Shown here: piece after piece, positions 57,728-64,000 of the stretch | Layout of the letters: the number at the start of each line of letters is the position of its first letter | Position numbering within the stretch: the stretch's first letter is position 1 | Assembly (NCBI GenBank): GCA_023159155.1 | Contig: JAJNNX010000038.1 | Coordinates: forward strand, 310,001 to 374,000 | DNA: 64,000 nucleotides | Source: Ustulina deusta | Lineage: Eukaryota; Ascomycota; Sordariomycetes; Xylariales; Xylariaceae | Direction of reading: 5' to 3' | Program-made: the position numbers and the translations under genes | The notes under the pieces: generated by a model | The model's database searches: none | What the model was told of the DNA's origin: nothing | Seen by the model: the letters and a program-made list of their open reading frames with translations, nothing else

Positions 57728-58963
57728 ATGTCGGGCCAAATATCCCAGCGCGAGGAAGAAAAGGAAATTTCCTCCATTTCATCACCTCGAGGCGCCATTG
57801 GGCTTGCAAACCAGACAACACTACTTCGCCATGTTAACTCTTGGAAGACGGGACCAAAACGGAAGACCATGGCGCCCATCAGCCCAGACAACTCACAGGG
57901 ATTCTCAATTCTTGGAACCTCGGAAAGCGGCAAAACGACTTTATTAAAGGGCCTGAAGCTAGCCATGGAAGGGAGCTGGACCCAAGAAGAGAAGCTGCCA
58001 TTTAGCACAGTCATTTGGTCTAATATCGTGATGGGTGTCCGGATTGTTTTGGAGGCTATGGAACGCATGGAGATACCTCTCGACGACCAAAGGAACGAGT
58101 GCCATGTTGTAACCATCTTTACGCAACAAGCTGCCGCCCAAACAACTCCAACGTCGGAGGTTGTCGACGCCATCTTGAGTCTTTGGCGCGATGACGGATT
58201 CCAGAGCGCATATCAACAACGAAGCCAATACCAGCTAAACGATAACATGGCATACTATGCTGAAGACATCCAAAGGCTCGGCGTGCCAGAGTACGTGCCA
58301 ACCGATGAAGACGTGCTCTGGGCCAGGTCGGAGTCGATTGGTATTACGGAAACGTGTTTTTCAGATCTAACTTTGCTTCAAGGTCTCCGATGCTCGTTCT
58401 TGGATGTAGGAGGGGCGAAAAGAGAGAGACGAAAATGGATTCATGCCTATCCGCAGACCTCTATGGTGTTATTCACCGTTGACACGACAGCGTACGGTAG
58501 GGTTCTTTTTGGCTGCCATCACGCCAACAGAATGTCGGAGCAACTAGCCGCGTTCAAAACTATCGTAAACAGCGGTTGGTTTACCAGGACAAAATTCATC
58601 TTGATATTCACGAAATTGGATCTGGTTGAGGAATAGCTGAGAAGAGAGCCACCAGAAAAACATCTTCCCGGCTACCCTCATCGGCGTCCTACTGTCGAAC
58701 TCGTCGAGCATTACATGCAATATCTCGAGGATCAATTCCTATCCGTGGTCGAATCCGACGAAACCCCGGCACGTATCAGGATCATCCGAGGCAACCTCGT
58801 GCATAACAGCAAAGATACAGCGTTGGAGATTTTCAAAACAATAAACGAACTAACAGCCAAGTATCCTGAGCTGAATGGTCGCGAGCATCCGTCATCGAGA
58901 CAACATCACCCTCGAACCCCAGACTCTTCTACAGTTGAAGGCAACTCAGCGACGCCTAGATAG
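57728..58963 (+). pseudogene. divergent G-protein alpha-subunit-like gene interrupted by an in-frame TAG
   Basis: Intronless frame of 302 codons, a TAG at 58634-58636, then 108 more sense codons in the same frame to 58963. Upstream part: P-loop G63-T-S-E-S-G-K-T-T71, switch I remnant LWARSESIGITETCF (Arg kept, RxxT changed to RSES), switch II D226-V-G-G-A230-K where Gln is normal, and T295-K-L-D298 in place of NKxD. Downstream part: LRREPPEKHLPGYPHRRPTVE then a C-terminal helix region FKTINELTAKYPELNG, but no TCAT box. The stop sits in the NKxD-following segment where G-alphas usually have Lys (EEKL), so a single substitution explains it. The N terminus lacks MGxxxS. Upstream of the stop the frame is intact, so the gene may be young and dead, or the stop may be read through. 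It is a divergent fungal paralogue rather than a core G-alpha. Confidence 0.7.
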
Positions 58964-60502
58964 TCCCTCTGGTGTTGCGAAGAGAGCTTGCTGGCGCGTC
59001 ACGGCATGCCGCCAAGGCACCAAACCCCTCTCACTCCCGGGAGCCAGATAGAACTCTGCGAGACATAATACCTCATAGAGACAGTCCTGTATCTTTACTT
59101 TTGGCAATCTCCTCGGGGGAGTGGAGTATCGTGCCCTTAGGGCATCGAAGCCTCGTAACATGAGTGCTGCATGAAATCCCGGCGACTCTTGTCGAGGGGG
59201 GTCTGGCGACGAGTGACCTCCGTCTTCCCTTGACCGCGCAAGCTCATCATCAATCATCCTTCCCACCGAACAAGACCCCGCCGGTATCTATCTATCACAC
59301 TCTTTGCTCACATTGGCAACATACATCTTTCAAAAATGTCCCATGCCGATGGGAGAAATGCTGCTGACTTCCGTTAGTGTAGCGCTGATAAGTGGGCCAG
59401 CCAGAGACGCGGCAATTCGGAACGCGTTTTGCGGATCTGCCGGCCATTTCATTTCCATCGTGCGCCGACGGCTTCGTGGAAAATGCTTCGATGCGAGTGC
59501 CGATACGTGTCATCCCCCTTACTCACATCGCGTTCTCGCCATCCAACAGTGAGTGCCCTCGCCTCTTCGGCCGATTGAGGCTCATCCGGATAACTCACTC
59601 CAGTGATAAGTACCCCAGGCTCAAATGGACGCGCGATTCGACGGCTTCATCTAAGACACCGGGTCGATTAGTTGTAAAAAATAATATGCCTAGGCTGTAC
59701 TCGAGATTTCTTGAGAAGACTGGGATGAGTTAGTCGCGGATATCCAAGCCGAGATAGATGTAGTGGTGATCGTAAGGATATTTATAAATATATTTAAAAA
59801 AAAAAAAAAAAAAAAAAAAGTTCACGGTTTAAGTCAAGCTGTTTCTATACCTAAGTTTAGCTACATAGATACCTAGCCAGCCATGTTGTTAAATGATCTG
59901 TTCCATTTTAAAGCTTCAGATCGATGGCGCTGGTGGTTAGTTCAAAAAAAGTATGGGAGGTGTGCTGTGGTGCGGTGACATCCCACTTTCTAACCTGTCC
60001 CCGATTGGCTGGTTTCCATGGAGAGGACGGTAATCGATATGGAACCACTGTGAGGGGTAATATGGACACTGTCCCACGTTACCGACCTACACCGCACTAC
60101 TGCCCCGTACCCACCCTTCCCACGGTACTAGTAACGTCCACTATACGGGTATAAGCTACCCGACTAGGCTGGAATAGGCATAGAAGGCCATTAGCAACAG
60201 CCCATTTTTTCTTCTCCTCTTGACCGAATCCCCATCTTTCTTCCGCCCCATTTTTTACACTGCCAACTAGGTACCTACCTAGGTATGTACTTACCGGAGG
60301 CACTTACAGCACCTAGGTACATACCACGAGTGACGGGGTCGTAAAACGTTTATTATTCTCGCAAAACTTCGACAGTTTATATCCTCTCATCCTTTCCTAC
60401 CTTCAACATTATTTCTTCGCCGACCTACTCAACTGCGAGACCTCCCACCACCGTCTATCACCGTCGTTCTATTTTCCCCTTGTCACGATTTAGCCCATCG
60501 TA
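58964..60502. other. intergenic region upstream of malate dehydrogenase
   Basis: A poly-A run of 24 lies at 59796-59819, and TACCTAGGTA palindromes at about 60268-60285 and 60313. The last 150 bp are pyrimidine-rich, typical of a strong fungal promoter. A minus-strand frame at 58946-59266 has no protein pattern. Confidence 0.5.
59796..59819 (+). repeat. poly-A run of 24
   Basis: The longest homopolymer in the window, preceded by an AT-rich TATAAATATATTT stretch. It could be the tail of a retroposed sequence, but no coding sequence or target-site duplication was seen before it. Confidence 0.85.
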
Positions 60503-61710
60503 ATGTTTGCCGCACGAGCTGTTTTCGCCGCCGGTCAGCGCCGAGCTTTCTCTGCCTCCGCCCGCAACGTAAGTTGACCATCCCGCCACATCCCGAGCGC
60601 CGTCTGCTATGAACCGCCCTGCTTTAAATCGGCCCAATTGCTCACCTCAAGGCCGCTTGTTGGCCATGACAGCTCTCCAAGGTCACCGTACTCGGTGCTG
60701 CTGGTGGCATCGGCCAGCCTCTGTCCCTCCTCTTGAAGCTCAACCCTAGAGTCACCGAGCTCGCTCTCTACGACATTCGTGGTGGTCCCGGTATGCATTG
60801 TCATCAATCTCCTTCAATTCCCGTTTGCGGCCGTCATGGCCTTCTTTTCTAACTCGGCCTTCTTCCTGTAGGTGTTGCTGCTGATGTCTCGCACGTAAAC
60901 ACCAAGAGCACCGTCAAGGGTTACGAGCCCACTGCTGCTGGCCTCGCCGACGCTCTGAAGGGTAGCGATGTCGTCGTCATTCCCGCCGGTGTCCCTCGCA
61001 AACCTGGCATGACTCGTGACGACCTCTTCAACACAAACGCCTCCATCGTCCGCGATCTTGCCAAGGCCTGTGCCGAATCCTGCCCCGAGGCCAACCTCCT
61101 CATCATAGCCAACCCCGTCAACTCGACCGTCCCCATCTGCGCAGAGGTCTTCAAGGCCCGTGGCGTGTACAACCCCAAGCGACTCTTCGGTGTCACTACC
61201 CTCGACGTCGTCCGTGCCAGTCGCTTCGTTAGCGAGATCAAGGGTACCGACCCTGCCGACGAGAAAATCACCGTTGTTGGTGGTCACTCGGGCGTCACCA
61301 TCGTCCCTCTGTTCAGCCAGAGCAGCCATCCCGACCTAACCTCCAACGCCGAGCTTGTCAACCGTGTCCAGTTCGGTGGTGACGAGGTCGTCAAGGCCAA
61401 GGATGGTGCTGGCTCTGCCACCCTCTCCATGGCCATGGCCGGTGCCCGCATGACCGATGCTGTCCTCCGTGCTGCCCAGGGTGAGAAGGGCGTCATCGAG
61501 CCCTCCTTCGTCGACAGCCCCCTCTACAAGGATCAGGGCATCGACTTCTTCGCCTCCAAGGTTGAGCTCGGCCCTAACGGTATCGAGAAGATCTTCCCCA
61601 TCGGTGCTGTCGATGCCAACGAGCAGAAACTGATCGAGGCCTGCCTGGTTGATCTGAAGAAGAACATTGCCAAGGGCGTTTCATTCGCCGCCTCGAACCC
61701 CGCTAAATAA
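60503..61710 (+). CDS. MDH1: mitochondrial malate dehydrogenase (NAD+)
   Basis: Exons 60503-60568, 60673-60790 and 60872-61710 encode 340 residues. Exon 1 (22 residues) is exactly a mitochondrial presequence: [22 protein letters not shown], basic, Ser/Ala-rich and free of acidic residues. The mature enzyme opens with the NAD motif G30-A-A-G-G-I-G36, followed by [16 protein letters not shown], the substrate Arg loop [25 protein letters not shown], and the catalytic His200 in VGGHSGVT. It catalyses malate/oxaloacetate exchange in the TCA cycle in the matrix. Codon use is strongly biased to C-ending codons, unlike most neighbours, as expected for high expression. Introns are 104 and 81 bp. Confidence 0.96.
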
Positions 61711-62139
61711 ATAAATTTTATATACTTGAACGAAGCATTATAGCAGGGCGTCTCCCGAGATAGACTCGTGAAATTCAAAATTGGGAATGGCAGCGGGTCG
61801 GTGGCTGGGTGTCTTGGATGGAATGGCCTGGCTTGACTTTGTGTCATAGACGTGATGCCCTCCATGGATGATGCCAGGAATGTTTGTTCCTCGCGGAAAC
61901 TTGATAGAACCTCAACTTTGAGCTTCGAGCCTGTGAACTGTATGATAGAGGAATGCACAAGATACCACTTACTCCGTTTCAATTCCGACACGTGTCGTGT
62001 ATGCATCAAATATGGCGAGGTTGTTCCAGTCGAGATGTCATCTCCGGCTTCTACCCTCTTCCCCGACTTAGTCAAGTATAATTGGTGCAGGTACAGTCTA
62101 CACTTATATATCCCCCATCTATATAGCGGCGTCGGCTCC
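61711..62139. other. convergent intergenic region
   Basis: Shared 3' flank of malate dehydrogenase and the CofD/YvcK-like gene. Nothing notable was seen. Confidence 0.5.
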
Positions 62140-63980
62140 CTACTGTTCACTTGTATTCCGACGACTCCGCACCATCTCGGCCTTTCCTACCACGGCCTCG
62201 AGCGCGCCCATGAGTCCCGCCTCATCGTAGCACAACATGCCGTCTACCCTACGCCCGTATACACGAATACAGTCCACGCCGAGAGCAGCCAGCTCTGTCT
62301 TGTTGACTTTCGGCACGCCTTCGCCTTCGAGGTAGAGCAGGTGCGTTACGTATTTCCGCACCTCGTCTGCGTCCCCGCAGGCTTCTTCGACGCCGCCTCC
62401 GGCGCCTGTCTTGGCCCCTACCATGTCTTTATCGGGGTTATTGCTGTGGCCCGTGGCGAGATGCCCCTGAGTCTCGGCGCACGCACGCGCGATGGCGCGC
62501 ACGAAATCCGTCGCCGTCAGCGGGTTGCTGCTCGGTCCCGTCTCGCGGTCCACGGTGGAATTGAGGATCAGGATCTTTTGCTGCGCTGGGGACGAGAGGG
62601 AGGAGATGGCGCGCCCTACGCCCCGGAGAATGAGGCTCGGGATTAGGGAGGTGTAGAGCGAGCCGATGCTGTAGATTATGCTGATGGAGTGCGAGATGGC
62701 GTTTATGACCTTGGGGTTTGGGGGTGGGTAGATCTCATGCCCATACGGGTTTATGTACCAGATTCGAGAGATGCGTGTGGGCAGGTCGTTGGCGTGCGGA
62801 GACGAGGGAGATTTGGTGAATGTTAGGTACGGCTTGCGTAGGGAGGGTAAGGAGCCGGGCAGCGTGGCGTCTTCTATGCGGTCGTGGGCTTCTGTTTCAC
62901 GGAGAACAATTTGAGGGTCTTCTTGGAGGAGGGGGTTTGGTAGTGGTAGGGGTGATGGTGGCGGTGGTGCTGTGGACGTTATGGTGATCGTGGGAGGTGT
63001 TGTTGAGGTTGAAGGGGTGGGAATGGAAACAGGAGTGAAAGGGGAAGCAGGAGGGTTCTCTGCTATTGCTGTTGCAGTGTCAGGTAGGCTCGTTGGGGCC
63101 GAGGGATGGGATATGGCGTTCTGTCCTGTGATTTGAGACCCATCTGCTAATCCCGCGCTGATGTGGTGCGTGAAGTTACTATTGATGGCCGGTAGGGTTG
63201 CCACTGTTGACGGGATTGCACAAATTGTCGACAGCAGATAGATAGCCGACTCGAGAGACCCGGTGAAGAGTCGTGCGCTGTGGTATTGTGTTAGATGAAT
63301 ACTATACCAGTTTCTTGTGGGTTCTTATGGTTATGGAATGGAGGTATGATAGGAGCAGAGGAGAAGTGCGAGGGAGGGCGAGTTTCAAACAAACAGAAAA
63401 CAAGGTTAGAAGTATCCGTTATCGCCTGCTATGTGAATTACATTGCTCTTCCCTAAACTTTCAATTTGTGCAGTCAAGGGAATAAAATAATAATAATAAT
63501 AGAATAGAATAAAAGAAACCGTGGATCACAAAAGAGACGTGAGCCATGACATACCCTGTCAGAAACAGATTCCCAATGCTAGCCTTTGCAAAATTGAAGA
63601 CGGAGCTTGGCCTCGCCCGTTTCACAATCTCCATATTCATGTGATTGAAAATGGAACGGATGAGTTCACGCTTCTCACTGGATATATCGGCCCACCGCTG
63701 GTGGCGTCCCTCGACTATGTCTAGCCATTCTGACCGAGCCGCGGACGGGTCCGAGGAGAGACGGTGGTTGAAGAGAGATTTCAGAGAGACTCTTTCTGCG
63801 TTTGTCTCCGAAGGTGGGATTAGACGGACCAGCCGACCTGTTTTTTTCTCTGGTGGTGAGCTTTGATTGATGGGTTATCTCATGCTTGAGTTGGGTTGAA
63901 GGATGAATATGAGCATGGGCTTTTGAACATGAAGTGATGTTGAACAAGAACCTACTGCGCACATCGCCAATGCCTATGGA
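62140..63980 (-). CDS. CofD/YvcK-like (UPF0052) protein, 5' end outside window
   Basis: Minus-strand exons reconstructed from the right edge: 63980-63956 (acceptor tentative), 63837-63555 and 63277-62140. They join in phase: SIGIGDVR-S-RLVRLIPPSE, LFNHRLSSDPSAARSEWLDIVEG, FAKASIGNLFLTG-ARLFTGSLESAIYLL, IPSTVATLPAINSNFTHHISAGL and ADGSQITGQNAISHPS, the pattern of the CofD/YvcK fold (PF01933) in fungi. A Pro/Ser/Thr-rich insert follows, then IWYINPYGHEIYPPPNPKVINA, and RGVGRAISSLSSPAQQKILILN ahead of TATDFVRAIARA. Bacterial YvcK is a UDP-sugar-binding factor needed on gluconeogenic carbon; the CofD branch makes F420 precursors, which fungi lack, so the YvcK-like role is more likely (inference). 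The N-terminal glycine-rich phosphate-binding loop lies beyond 64000. A 277-bp intron separates the last two exons. Confidence 0.82.
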
Positions 63981-64000
63981 CTTCAGTGTCAGCGAATGAT

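Noticed and set aside
59796..59819. Poly-A run considered as a retroposon tail.
   Set aside because: No element body or target-site duplication could be identified before it.

Overview
The window looks like nuclear DNA of a filamentous ascomycete, most likely a Sordariomycete (possibly Xylariales; that placement is inference). The evidence is short phase-consistent introns (about 50-240 bp, GTRNGY donors, CTRAY-like branch points, YAG acceptors), fungal-only families (Zn2Cys6 regulators, fungal rhodopsin-like membrane protein, fungal MED1, fungal NmrA and patatin forms), pyrimidine-rich promoters, and many TACCTAGGTA-type palindromes confined to intergenic DNA. No rRNA, convincing tRNA, transposon, CRISPR array or biosynthetic cluster was seen. 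Exon models were built by hand by joining reading frames across splice sites; each completed model sums to a multiple of three.

Layout. 0.1-7.6 kb: a Zn2Cys6 regulator, a five-exon 2-oxoglutarate/Fe(II) oxygenase and an AIM24-family protein, all plus strand. 7.6-11.7 kb: a gene-free, repeat-rich block. 11.7-13.7 kb: a second Zn2Cys6 regulator in six exons. 16.3-18.5 kb: a 724-residue unknown protein. 20.0-22.0 kb: Mediator subunit MED1. 22.9-23.4 kb (minus): an 88-residue three-exon protein with no long ORF. 24.7-25.7 kb: a 292-residue fungal unknown. 25.7-29.1 kb: a second repeat-rich gene-free block. 29.1-33.4 kb (minus): an NmrA-like reductase and a patatin-like protein lacking the nucleophile serine. 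34.9-38.7 kb: a 14-exon gene whose spliced product carries an HExxH zincin motif interrupted by an intron. 39.3-43.4 kb (minus): a rhodopsin-like membrane protein and glutamine synthetase. 46.9-51.0 kb: a 596-residue unknown and a MOSC/flavin-reductase/2Fe-2S fusion. 51.6-52.8 kb (minus): a short-chain dehydrogenase. 54.0-55.5 kb: ceramide synthase. 57.7-59.0 kb: a divergent G-alpha-like gene interrupted by one in-frame TAG. 60.5-61.7 kb: mitochondrial malate dehydrogenase. 62.1 kb to the right edge (minus): a CofD/YvcK-like gene, 5' end outside the window.

How genes work together. This is a mixed chromosomal segment rather than a pathway. Housekeeping genes (glutamine synthetase, malate dehydrogenase, ceramide synthase, MED1) alternate with regulators and fungal-specific genes. 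The most unusual items are: glutamine synthetase, whose start codon abuts a stop-free 3n intron with a presequence-like translation; the broken G-alpha-like gene with the catalytic Gln replaced; the split HExxH protein; the patatin with GTGTGG; and the hidden small gene with a possible upstream in-frame extension.
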